5,869 nucleotides of DNA from positions 1 through 5,869 of the forward strand of contig CADBNY010000076.1 of NCBI GenBank assembly GCA_902796215.1. The letters run 5' to 3'. The position numbers and the translations under genes are program-made. Shown one piece after another: positions 1 through 5,814 of the stretch (its first letter is position 1; the number at the start of each line of letters is the position of its first letter). This DNA is from an uncultured Erysipelotrichaceae bacterium. Lineage in GTDB: Bacteria > Bacillota_I > Bacilli_A > RF39 > UBA660. The notes beneath the pieces were generated by a model. The model saw only the letters and a program-made list of their open reading frames with translations, searched no databases and had not been told where the DNA came from.

Positions 1-69
1 AATGGATAAGACACTAAAAATAATAAGAAAATAATAATAAAAATTAAAAGTAGGTGCAAAGTTTTTTTA

Positions 70-98
70 TTGACATATAAGGACTTTTATGTTATAAT
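70..98 (+). promoter_or_regulatory. Perfect-consensus sigma-70/sigma-A promoter for the 195-residue gene
   Basis: The -35 hexamer TTGACA lies at 70-75 and the -10 hexamer TATAAT at 93-98, with a 17-bp spacer. Both hexamers match the housekeeping sigma consensus at 6 of 6. Transcription should start near position 105, giving a leader of about 25 nt that contains the ribosome binding site AGAAGGGG (113-120). A promoter this close to consensus is normally strong, or is held down by a repressor. The spacer palindrome at 73-92 would suit the second case. Nothing in positions 1-69 can be supported as a gene; the only short frame there, from the ATG at 2, closes after ten codons. Confidence 0.85.
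73..92. repeat. Inverted repeat filling the promoter spacer (possible operator)
   Basis: The left arm ACATATAAG (73-81) and right arm CTTTTATGT (84-92) are inverted copies matching at 8 of 9 positions around a 2-bp centre. The repeat runs from the end of the -35 hexamer to the base before the -10 hexamer, where a bound dimeric repressor would block RNA polymerase. Both G/C pairs match, which makes it less likely to be an AT-composition accident. No candidate regulator is identifiable, and its role as an operator is inference. Confidence 0.4.
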
Positions 99-131
99 AC
101 GAGCCATAATTTAGAAGGGGATATTGAATAT

Positions 132-719
132 ATGATTTATAATTTTAGAGACAAAGTAAAACAATCCTTATATGCGCAAGGCTATGAGAAAAAAGATATA
201 AAATATGTATGGGTAAAAATATTATCGACAATAGCAAAAGATTACCAAGATTTTGACATAAGCTACGACACTAGTGGATTAGAAGGAGCATTAAGTCAGT
301 ATGTTGTAGAATGTAACATTTGTCCATCACAAGCATACGGTGGTGGAGATGGAATACATACAGAACGGGCATATGCTCCAGATAAAACTGAATATTATAC
401 ATATGATAAAACAAAAGATATTTATATAAATAACGAAACAGGGAACGCCTTATTAGCATCTCTTCTTTTTGGAGGAGGAGGAAATGAAATTTCTTCATCT
501 GTCATGCAAAAAACGATTAAAGATCTTTTTTGCACAGGTTTACCAGAAGAATATGATAAAAGCGATGTTATTATTGCAGATTGTAGCTTTCCTATAGACT
601 ATAGTCAAGGACCAGGTTATTCTACTATAAATTATAGTTTGGGATTTTATACTATAGAACTTAAAAATCCTGAAAAATATCTAAAACCTCAAACTAAGGC
701 TCCACAATTAGTAAAATAA
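132..719 (+). CDS. Hypothetical protein, tyrosine-rich, 195 residues
   Basis: I do not recognise this protein. The ATG at 132 is preceded by AGAAGGGG (113-120) with an 11-nt gap. The product is hydrophilic and tyrosine-rich (19 of 195 residues). It has glycine tracts at 70-72 and 114-117 and four cysteines: C61 and C64 form a CxxC pair, and C134 and C151 are isolated. There is no N-terminal signal peptide. The only apolar patch (about 106-113, ahead of the GGGG run) is too short for a membrane span, so a cytoplasmic location is likely. The gene is monocistronic: it has its own consensus promoter and ends 13 bases before a strong terminator. Base composition resembles its neighbours. Real expression is well supported by promoter, ribosome binding site and terminator; the function is unknown. 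Confidence 0.8.
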   Translation: MIYNFRDKVKQSLYAQGYEKKDIKYVWVKILSTIAKDYQDFDISYDTSGLEGALSQYVVECNICPSQAYGGGDGIHTERAYAPDKTEYYTYDKTKDIYINNETGNALLASLLFGGGGNEISSSVMQKTIKDLFCTGLPEEYDKSDVIIADCSFPIDYSQGPGYSTINYSLGFYTIELKNPEKYLKPQTKAPQLVK

Positions 720-732
720 AATATATTATGCA

Positions 733-765
733 AAAACTTCAATACTATTATTGTATTGAAGTTTT
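733..765. terminator. Bidirectional intrinsic terminator between convergent genes
   Basis: A perfect 13-bp stem is formed by AAAACTTCAATAC (733-745) and GTATTCAAGTTTT's true partner in the sequence, GTATTGAAGTTTT (753-765), around a 7-nt loop. The stem ends in A/T runs on both sides, so each strand gives a hairpin followed by U-rich RNA. It sits between the stop of the 195-residue gene (719) and the stop of rarA (774) and can serve both. Confidence 0.9.
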
Positions 766-773
766 ATATTATA

Positions 774-1997
774 CTAAAAATAATTATTATCTTTCATTTT
801 ATTCAACTTATCATATATATTTTTTATATTTTTTTCATATCCTAAATCTTTAGGAATATAATACTTTTTATTTTTTAATTTATCTGGTAAATATTGTTGT
901 ACAACATAAGCACCAGGATAATCATGAGGATATAAATAATCAGGAGAATCTGGCTTTATATGTTTAGGAATACTTCCAACATTACCTTCTTCAATATCTT
1001 TTAAAGCTTGATCAAGAGCAATATGAGCAGTATTACTCTTAGGAGATAACGCCATCTCTACAACAATAGTACCAAGAGGAATTCTAGCTTCAGGAAATCC
1101 AACTCGATTAGCAGCATTAATAGCAGCATCAACTCTAGGACCAATGGCAGGATTAGCAAGACCAATATCTTCGTATGCAATAACACTAAGGCGCCTACAA
1201 ATAGAATCTAAATCTCCCTCTATAATCAATCGTCCTAAATAATGAAGAGCAGCATCAACATCACTGCCACGAATCGATTTTTGTAATCCACTCAAAACAT
1301 CATAATGACCTTCACCATTCTTATCAGAAAAAAACACTGGTCGATTATGAATATTTTTAATAGTTTCAGTTGTAATATTCTTATCATCAGTTGAATAGAA
1401 AGCTATTTCCAATAAATTATAGGCATATCTTAAATCATTTCCCGAAATTTTAGCAATAAACTCCAGAGTTTTATCATCTATGATAATACCCTCTAAATCA
1501 GGGTGTTTTATAGCTTTTTTAAGCCCTTTTAGAATATCTTTAGTATCTAATTCATGTAATTCAAATAATTGGCATCGACTACGAATAGCAGGATTAATAG
1601 AATGATAGGGATTTGATGTTGTCATCCCAATTAATATAATTCTTCCACTTTCTAACTGTGGCAATAAGATGTCCTGCTTATCCTTATTAAGACGATGTAT
1701 CTCATCCATAATTAAAACAATATCACCATACATCTTAGCTTCCTCAATAACAACATCTAAATCCTTTTTAGAATGAATAGTCGCATTCAAAAAACGATAA
1801 CGAAATCCTAATTCTTTTACTAAAGCATTCGCAATAGAAGTTTTACCAATACCAGGTTTACCATATAATATCATAGAAAATAATTTCTTATTTTTAATCA
1901 AATTTGTAAAAATTTTATTTTTCCCAATCAAATGGCTTTGTCCAAGAACTTCATTCAAAGAGTTAGGAGCTAACTTTAAAGCTAATGGTTCACTCAT
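774..1997 (-). CDS. rarA: Replication-associated recombination protein A (RarA/MgsA AAA+ ATPase)
   Basis: This is a cytoplasmic AAA+ ATPase of the RarA/MgsA/WRNIP1 family, which acts at stalled or damaged replication forks with SSB and has a clamp-loader-like fold. Visible in order: an N-terminal family motif ending in LGQSHLIG (18-25); Walker A GKPGIGKT (46-53); Walker B ending in MDEIHR (97-102, D98 and E99); a sensor 1 region TTSNP (126-130); an arginine-finger motif RSRC (139-142); a sensor 2 region GNDLR (186-190); and the family-specific tetramerisation part with YDVLSGLQKSIRGSD (232-246), YEDIGLA (275-281) and a late YPHDYPG motif. At 407 residues it is slightly shorter than the E. coli and Bacillus proteins but complete. 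Walker A has K where the family usually has P (GPPGTGKT), and the usual RMRP near the N-terminus reads KLAP. The ATG at 1997 follows GGTGATG (2001-2007), which pairs with the extended anti-Shine-Dalgarno sequence. The gene is divergent from xerD, with a TAG stop. Confidence 0.95.
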   Translation of the reverse strand: MSEPLALKLAPNSLNEVLGQSHLIGKNKIFTNLIKNKKLFSMILYGKPGIGKTSIANALVKELGFRYRFLNATIHSKKDLDVVIEEAKMYGDIVLIMDEIHRLNKDKQDILLPQLESGRIILIGMTTSNPYHSINPAIRSRCQLFELHELDTKDILKGLKKAIKHPDLEGIIIDDKTLEFIAKISGNDLRYAYNLLEIAFYSTDDKNITTETIKNIHNRPVFFSDKNGEGHYDVLSGLQKSIRGSDVDAALHYLGRLIIEGDLDSICRRLSVIAYEDIGLANPAIGPRVDAAINAANRVGFPEARIPLGTIVVEMALSPKSNTAHIALDQALKDIEEGNVGSIPKHIKPDSPDYLYPHDYPGAYVVQQYLPDKLKNKKYYIPKDLGYEKNIKNIYDKLNKMKDNNYF

Positions 1998-2054
1998 TTA
2001 CATCACCAACATTATTTTATAAGATTTTCATATAAAAATCTACCATTAAAACTA

Positions 2055-2084
2055 TTAATAATGTCATTTGAAAAATTATATAAT
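2055..2084 (+). promoter_or_regulatory. Candidate promoter for the xerD-deoB operon
   Basis: A perfect -10 hexamer TATAAT (2079-2084) has a weak -35 TTAATA (2055-2060, 4 of 6) at an 18-bp spacing. Transcription would start near 2091 and leave a leader of about 20 nt with the AGGTGAT ribosome binding site. If correct, this rules out the upstream TTG at 2068 as the xerD start, because that codon would lie inside the promoter. The rarA promoter must lie in the same 115-bp divergent gap. I see only poor candidates for it, such as TATAAA at 2016-2021 on the minus strand without a -35. Confidence 0.4.
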
Positions 2085-2102
2085 ATTCGGTATACTTAAA
2101 AT

Positions 2103-2108
2103 AGGTGA
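2103..2108 (+). promoter_or_regulatory. Ribosome binding site that fixes the xerD start
   Basis: AGGTGA (extended to AGGTGAT) lies 4 nt before the ATG at 2113. It matches the 3' half of AGGAGGTGAT, the complement of the 16S rRNA tail, so the short gap is normal for this register. rarA uses the same GGTGAT form. The in-frame TTG at 2068 has no comparable site. Confidence 0.75.
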
Positions 2109-2112
2109 TTAC

Positions 2113-3006
2113 ATGAAAATAGAAGACGCAATTAAAGACTTTTTAAGTTACTGTATTTTTGAAAAAGGTCTATCAGACAAAACCATAACTTCTTATTCAA
2201 ATGACTTAACTATTTACAATGAATTCTTAAAGAAAAAAAGAATTTTTAAAGTTCAAGACATTAAAAATAATGATATTCAAGAATTTTTGAAAGCCCGTAA
2301 TAATGAACAAACATCAACAATTGCTCACAATTTAACAGTAATAAAAAACTTTCATGCATATCTATTTAGAGAAAATATTGTTAAAAGCAATGTGGCTGAA
2401 TTTATTGAAAGACCAAAACTCAGAAAGAGTATTCCAAAGGCAATGAGTCTAGATGATATTGATTTACTACTAAACATCCCATTAAATACACCATTTGACT
2501 ATCGTAATAAAGCTATGCTAGAATTAATGTATGGATGCGGTTTAAGAGTAAGTGAATTAATAAATTTAGAAATAAATGATATTGATATCCATAACTGTCT
2601 AATTCATATATATTTTGGAAAAGGCGGAAAAGAAAGAGAAGTACCTTTAGGAGAATATGCAATTTACTATTTAAAGCTTTATCTAGAACAAAGAGAGCTT
2701 TTACTAAAGAAAAAAGTATGTACAAAACTATTTCTAAATAATCATGGAACAGGAATAACTAGACAAGGTTTCTTTAAAATTTTAAAAGCCTTACTTTTTG
2801 AAAAAGGACTAAATCCAAACGTTTCTCCGCATACATTAAGACATAGTTTTGCAACACATTTAATAAATCGTGGTGCAGATCTTCGAAGCATTCAAGAAAT
2901 GTTAGGACACTCTGATATTTCAACAACCAAAATATATACTCAAGTGAGTGATCAAAAAGTTATTGAAGACTATAATCAATACCATTTGCGAAGTAAGAAG
3001 GAGTAA
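2113..3006 (+). CDS. xerD: Site-specific tyrosine recombinase XerD
   Basis: This is a cytoplasmic tyrosine recombinase which, with XerC and the FtsK/SpoIIIE translocase, resolves chromosome dimers at dif. From the ATG at 2113 it has 297 residues, the usual Xer length. Residues about 1-88 form the SAM-like core-binding domain and about 108-290 the catalytic domain. The full catalytic set is visible: R145 (GCGLRVSEL), K170 (FGKGGKER beta-hairpin), H240 and R243 (SPHTLRHSFATH), H266 (LGHSD) and nucleophile Y275 (KIYTQ). XerC and XerD are hard to separate by motif alone. I choose XerD because deoB follows directly, as with ripX-drm in B. subtilis. A frame extends upstream to a TTG at 2068, but those 15 residues are not family-like and overlap the putative promoter. 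The last codons contain the deoB ribosome binding site. A dif-like site lies about 1.9 kb downstream. Confidence 0.93.
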   Translation: MKIEDAIKDFLSYCIFEKGLSDKTITSYSNDLTIYNEFLKKKRIFKVQDIKNNDIQEFLKARNNEQTSTIAHNLTVIKNFHAYLFRENIVKSNVAEFIERPKLRKSIPKAMSLDDIDLLLNIPLNTPFDYRNKAMLELMYGCGLRVSELINLEINDIDIHNCLIHIYFGKGGKEREVPLGEYAIYYLKLYLEQRELLLKKKVCTKLFLNNHGTGITRQGFFKILKALLFEKGLNPNVSPHTLRHSFATHLINRGADLRSIQEMLGHSDISTTKIYTQVSDQKVIEDYNQYHLRSKKE

Positions 3007-3011
3007 CACTT

Positions 3012-4178
3012 ATGAAATTTAAAAGAATATTTTTAATGGTTTTAGATTCACTAGGAGTAGGGGAGACTAGTGATGCTGCAAACTTTGGAGATGCAGGAGC
3101 AAACACTTTAGGACATATAGCAGAAAAATATGATTTATTTATCCCAAATTTAAAAAAAATTGGTTTTTTAGATACAATAAATATGAGAGAAAATAAAGAT
3201 GTAGAAGCATATTACACAATTGCAAAACCAATAAACGCTGGAAAAGATACTTTAAATGGTCATTATGAAATTGTAGGAATTAAAAATGATATTCCATTTA
3301 AAACTTTTAATCAAGGATTTACTTATGATGTTTTAGCAGGAATCGAAGAAGTAACAGGAAGAACAGTAATCGGAAATAAATGCTCTCATGATAATTCAAT
3401 TATCCAAGAACTAGGAGAAAGGCAATATAATTATGGCTCTTTGATTATCTATACATCAGCTGATTCAGATTTACAAGTAGCAGCACATGAAGACTGTATC
3501 CCAATATCAAGTCTTTATGAATATTGTGAGAGAATTCGAGCATTAACACTTAAAGAGGATTGGAGAATTGCAAGAATAATTGCCAGACCATTCACAGGTA
3601 CTCCAGGAAAATATAAATTAATGAATACCTCCCGAAGGGATTATGCAATAAAGCCACCAAAAAAGACCGTCCTAGATAGTTTAAATAAAGGGGATTACAG
3701 CGTAATTGGAATAGGAAAAATAAATGATATTTTTGATGGGCAAGGAATTAATAAGATGATTAAAGCAACCAATAACGCTGAAGCAATAAATAAATTTACA
3801 GATATTATTGATAAAAATTTTATTGGACTTTGCATGGTAAATTTAGCAGATTTTGATTCTTTGTATGGTCATATGAGAGATGTAGAAGGATATGCAAAAG
3901 CAATAGAAGAATTAGATGTTAATATTCCTATCATTATTAATAAATTAGAATTAGATGATTTATTGATTATTACGGCAGATCATGGAAATGATCCAACATT
4001 CCCAGGAAATGATCATACAAGAGAAAATGTTCCTGTCATCTTATATAGCAGAAATTTCAAACAACCAAAGCGTCTAGAACAATTTGATACTCTAGCAAAT
4101 ATAGGAGCCATAATAGCCGATAACTTTGATGTAGAAGAGACAGAAATAGGGAAGAGTATCCTGGAAGAATTAGAATAA
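3012..4178 (+). CDS. deoB: Phosphopentomutase
   Basis: This enzyme interconverts ribose 1-phosphate with ribose 5-phosphate, and the deoxyribose equivalents, linking nucleoside phosphorolysis to central carbon metabolism. It is a cytoplasmic, di-manganese member of the alkaline phosphatase superfamily. At 388 residues it is full length. Metal ligands are visible: D12 (VLDSLGVGE), D282 and H287 (FDSLYGHMRD), D323 and H324 (TADHGND) and H335 (NDHTREN). T80 in GKDTLNGH matches the phosphorylated threonine (T85 in the B. cereus enzyme), and the ligand spacing agrees with that enzyme. The loop after GNK reads CSHDNS, where the family typically has PASGTE. The gene starts 5 bases after the xerD stop; its ribosome binding site AAGGAG (2998-3003) lies inside xerD, suggesting coupled translation. 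A terminator follows directly, so the usual partner, purine nucleoside phosphorylase, is not next in this operon. Confidence 0.96.
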   Translation: MKFKRIFLMVLDSLGVGETSDAANFGDAGANTLGHIAEKYDLFIPNLKKIGFLDTINMRENKDVEAYYTIAKPINAGKDTLNGHYEIVGIKNDIPFKTFNQGFTYDVLAGIEEVTGRTVIGNKCSHDNSIIQELGERQYNYGSLIIYTSADSDLQVAAHEDCIPISSLYEYCERIRALTLKEDWRIARIIARPFTGTPGKYKLMNTSRRDYAIKPPKKTVLDSLNKGDYSVIGIGKINDIFDGQGINKMIKATNNAEAINKFTDIIDKNFIGLCMVNLADFDSLYGHMRDVEGYAKAIEELDVNIPIIINKLELDDLLIITADHGNDPTFPGNDHTRENVPVILYSRNFKQPKRLEQFDTLANIGAIIADNFDVEETEIGKSILEELE

Positions 4179-4180
4179 AG

Positions 4181-4207
4181 AAAAAATAGGGCAATACCCT
4201 ATTTTTT
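4181..4207. terminator. Bidirectional intrinsic terminator after deoB
   Basis: An 11-bp perfect stem is formed by AAAAAATAGGG (4181-4191) and CCCTATTTTTT (4197-4207) around a 5-nt loop. It begins 3 bases after the deoB stop. The A and T runs at the two ends give a U-rich tail in either direction. It therefore ends the xerD-deoB transcript and probably also the convergent small gene, whose stop is at 4248. Confidence 0.9.
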
Positions 4208-4247
4208 ATATATACCAATATACTAAATACATATACCTACAAATATT

Positions 4248-4469
4248 TTATTCAATTTCAACAATACTTTCTTCAGATTTTATTTCATATTCATTATCAG
4301 TAATGATGCTCCCATCTTTTTCAAAACTCTGGCAAAAAGAAGTAGGGCAATCATTACATTTTTTTGTATGGCAAGAATCCCTTCCCTTTTTATCAGAACA
4401 CTTCCCCTCTTTTTTATTCACAGCCCAACAATCTTTGTTAGTATAATTATATGCATTTTTACAATTCAT
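4248..4469 (-). CDS. Small cysteine-rich protein, 73 residues, putative metal-binding
   Basis: I cannot assign a family with confidence. The product has seven cysteines in its first 46 residues (C3, C14, C24, C33, C38, C41, C46), including CxxC at 38-41, then an acidic, cysteine-free tail (about 50-73). The arrangement CW, then C, then a terminal CxxC (DCWAV at 13-17, C24, KCNDC at 37-41) loosely recalls the CW-type cysteine repeats found near the ends of some chemotaxis receptors and in short anaerobe proteins. That resemblance is from memory. Zinc or an iron-sulphur cluster is plausible, and the lack of a signal peptide suggests a cytosolic protein. The ATG at 4469 is preceded by a very strong AAGGAGGA (4481-4488) with an 11-nt gap. 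The gene is monocistronic, converging on deoB across a shared terminator. Confidence 0.8.
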   Translation of the reverse strand: MNCKNAYNYTNKDCWAVNKKEGKCSDKKGRDSCHTKKCNDCPTSFCQSFEKDGSIITDNEYEIKSEESIVEIE

Positions 4470-4575
4470 AATAATTAATATCCTCCTTTTTTATTATTAT
4501 GAATTAAAGAATAAATTTTATACAAATTTAAGGATGAATTTTAAAAGTTTTAAATGAAGAACAAACCCACCTAAA

Positions 4576-4701
4576 GTATTCTAAATCGCTTAAAATGCAT
4601 CTCAAATATCACAACAATTATATTTAATATAATACTTAAATCAATTAAACAGAAGAATAGGGATTAACTCCTATAAATTGTTTTAGAATACATCTCAAAT
4701 A
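4576..4701. repeat. Nested direct and inverted repeats in the intergenic region
   Basis: An imperfect direct repeat of 27-28 bp occurs at 4582-4608 and 4674-4701. The two copies share the exact block CATCTCAAATA; across the rest they differ by one gap and four substitutions, all transitions. A 10-bp perfect inverted repeat, GTATTCTAAA (4576-4585) and TTTAGAATAC (4682-4691), encloses the interval. Inside lie a perfect 8-1-8 palindrome (4617-4633) and an imperfect 18-bp palindrome (4657-4674, 7 of 9 pairs). No open frame of useful length is present. It could be a structured RNA, a protein-binding array or a decayed element; the sequence alone does not say. Confidence 0.45.
4617..4644 (-). promoter_or_regulatory. 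Weak candidate promoter for the cysteine-rich gene
   Basis: Reading the minus strand, TTGATT (4639-4644) and TATAAT (4617-4622) are separated by 16 bp. This would give a leader of about 140 nt before the small gene. A closer alternative is TATAAA (4517-4522) with TTTAAA (4540-4545) and a 17-bp spacer, giving a short leader. In DNA this AT-rich such matches arise by chance, so neither is secure. Confidence 0.25.
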
Positions 4702-4938
4702 CTTAATAATATAATTATTATAAATTTATATATAAATTATATAAATTATATACATATAGATATCTCTAAATAAATTTCATTTTAAAAATTACAAATTTAT
4801 GACTTTTTATTATAATAAATTTCATTTATATAATATTTATTACAAATTAAAATTTTAAATTACAATAATATTAAAGTAGAAGTAATATAATAAAAAGATA
4901 TTATAATACAACTATATAATTATATTTTACGATATAGA
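4702..4938. other. Extremely AT-rich non-coding stretch with short direct repeats
   Basis: By hand count 22 of the 240 bases at 4681-4920 are G or C, about 9 percent, well below the flanking genes. I see no gene, RNA gene or clear terminator. A degenerate duplication is visible: ATAAATTTCATTT occurs at 4770-4782 and 4815-4827, and ATTACAAATT at 4788-4797 and 4839-4848, in the same order. Such DNA is probably bent and easily melted. It directly abuts the dif-like site. Confidence 0.5.
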
Positions 4939-4966
4939 AGTTAACATAATATCAATTATAGGAAGT
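4939..4966 (-). other. dif: dif-like XerC/XerD recombination site
   Basis: Read on the minus strand, a XerC-type arm ACTTCCTATAA (4956-4966) is followed by a 6-bp central region (4950-4955) and a XerD-type arm TTATGTTAACT (4939-4949). The 11-6-11 layout is that of dif. Against the dif sites I recall, it agrees at 25 of 28 positions with Staphylococcus aureus and 24 of 28 with B. subtilis. One difference, the GTTAA in the XerD arm, is also found in E. coli dif. The two arms differ in their outer bases, as expected for a site used by two recombinases rather than a single XerS or XerH type. It lies in non-coding DNA, 59 bases from the HTH gene stop and about 1.9 kb from xerD. The reference comparison is from memory; the match is too long to be likely by chance. 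Confidence 0.88.
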
Positions 4967-4990
4967 AAGCATTTTTAAAAAGAATAAAGA

Positions 4991-5019
4991 AGAGAGCTAA
5001 ATAATTAATAAAACTCTCT
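4991..5019 (-). terminator. Weak candidate terminator for the HTH gene
   Basis: AGAGAG (4991-4996) and CTCTCT (5014-5019) can pair as a 6-bp stem with a 17-nt AT-rich loop. On the minus strand the stem is followed by a U-rich but interrupted run. It lies just past the stop codon of the HTH gene (5026), the right place for a terminator, but the loop is long and the tail poor. Confidence 0.4.
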
Positions 5020-5025
5020 CACAAT

Positions 5026-5793
5026 TTATACCTTTCTAGATTGAATTTCAGCAATCTTCTCAAAAACTTCTTTAGCGTTATCTTCGTTAATTTCTGTATA
5101 GCCTAATTCTTTTAAAGCTTGAATCTTTACTGTATTTAATTCCTGAGTACGAGATAATCTTTCCTCATTTTTCTGTTCAATATTTTGAACAAAACGCTTA
5201 TGAGATTCTCCTAATTTATTCTTAGAAGCTCCCCCATTATTGTATAAAGTCATAGCACTAAACATAATGCTTTCAAAAACAAATTGTTTTTCCTTATTAA
5301 AGGTAAACTCCATTGGATCAACAAATCCTAAAGATTTTGCAATATAAGCTAAAATAAATTTTAATTCCTCATTTGTTTCCATTGATTGCAAAAAATAATG
5401 TAAATATGTATAACTAGTAAAAGCATTTTTTGTCTTATCATTTGCTAATTTTTCTTTTAATAAAGTAATAATATCAGAAAGCAATTCTTGTTCTTTTTTA
5501 TTAAAACCTTTTAAATCAGCAATAATTTCTTTATTAGAAACATCTTTTACACCATCATTTAGTCTCTTCTCTACCTCAATAATGTAATCACCATTTATTT
5601 TTAAAGTGTTTAATTCCTTTATACTACTAATATTTAATAAACTTAATAATTTAGCTGATTTTTCTTTTGGCCAATTATTAAGATCTTCAATTCCTAAATA
5701 ATTATATAACATCTGTCTAGATACACCAAGATATTTTGCTAGTCTTACTTTACTAATTCCTAGTTCAGTTAACACCGAGTTTAATTCTTTCAT
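5026..5793 (-). CDS. Helix-turn-helix DNA-binding protein, 255 residues
   Basis: Residues about 1-55 look like an XRE/Cro-type or related helix-turn-helix domain. The core is RLAKYLGVSRQMLYNYL (17-33), with A19, G23, V24 and S25 at the classic positions and R26, Q27, Y30 and N31 available for base contacts. The remaining 200 residues are unrecognised. They appear largely helical and charged, with an E/K/Q-rich C-terminus (about 200-255) that could form a coiled coil for dimerisation. There is no signal peptide or membrane span. The ATG at 5793 follows AAGGAGG (5803-5809) with a 9-nt gap. The gene has its own promoter, overlapped by an 18-bp palindrome that is a good candidate for autoregulation. 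The layout, repressor-like protein plus divergent operator, resembles phage or integrative-element immunity regions, but a chromosomal regulator is equally possible. No protease or metallopeptidase motif is visible. Confidence 0.85.
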   Translation of the reverse strand: MKELNSVLTELGISKVRLAKYLGVSRQMLYNYLGIEDLNNWPKEKSAKLLSLLNISSIKELNTLKINGDYIIEVEKRLNDGVKDVSNKEIIADLKGFNKKEQELLSDIITLLKEKLANDKTKNAFTSYTYLHYFLQSMETNEELKFILAYIAKSLGFVDPMEFTFNKEKQFVFESIMFSAMTLYNNGGASKNKLGESHKRFVQNIEQKNEERLSRTQELNTVKIQALKELGYTEINEDNAKEVFEKIAEIQSRKV

Positions 5794-5814
5794 GATATCT
5801 ACCCTCCTTATATA

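Noticed and set aside
70..97. A second dif-like site, with TATAA, a 6-bp gap and TTATGTTA, in plus-strand orientation
   Set aside because: Only the inner halves match; the outer arms fail (about 14 of 22 arm positions against the site at 4939). It coincides with a perfect promoter that explains the sequence, and its orientation is opposite, so it could not pair with the real site for excision.
113..120. FtsK/SpoIIIE orienting sequence (AGAAGGGG resembles GAGAAGGG)
   Set aside because: It is a single partial match, and it serves as the ribosome binding site of the 195-residue gene. I saw no biased series of such motifs.
271..498. Open frame on the minus strand inside the 195-residue gene
   Set aside because: It lies wholly within a gene with clear expression signals, and its product is a leucine, histidine and tyrosine-rich string typical of an antisense shadow.
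2068..2112. Upstream TTG start for xerD adding 15 residues
   Set aside because: It has no ribosome binding site and overlaps the putative -10. The ATG at 2113 has AGGTGAT and gives the standard Xer length.
2513..2725. Open frame on the minus strand inside xerD
   Set aside because: It is antisense to the conserved catalytic domain of xerD, is low in complexity and leucine-rich, and has no support as a gene.
4576..4701. Degenerate CRISPR array or tracrRNA-like anti-repeat
   Set aside because: The direct repeat has only two imperfect copies about 92 bp apart, there is no regular spacer size, and no cas gene is present.
4490..5025. Replication origin or plasmid iterons
   Set aside because: Despite the AT richness I find no cluster of DnaA boxes; the closest is a single 7-of-9 match near 4518. 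No replication initiator gene is present, and the short repeats are too irregular for iterons.
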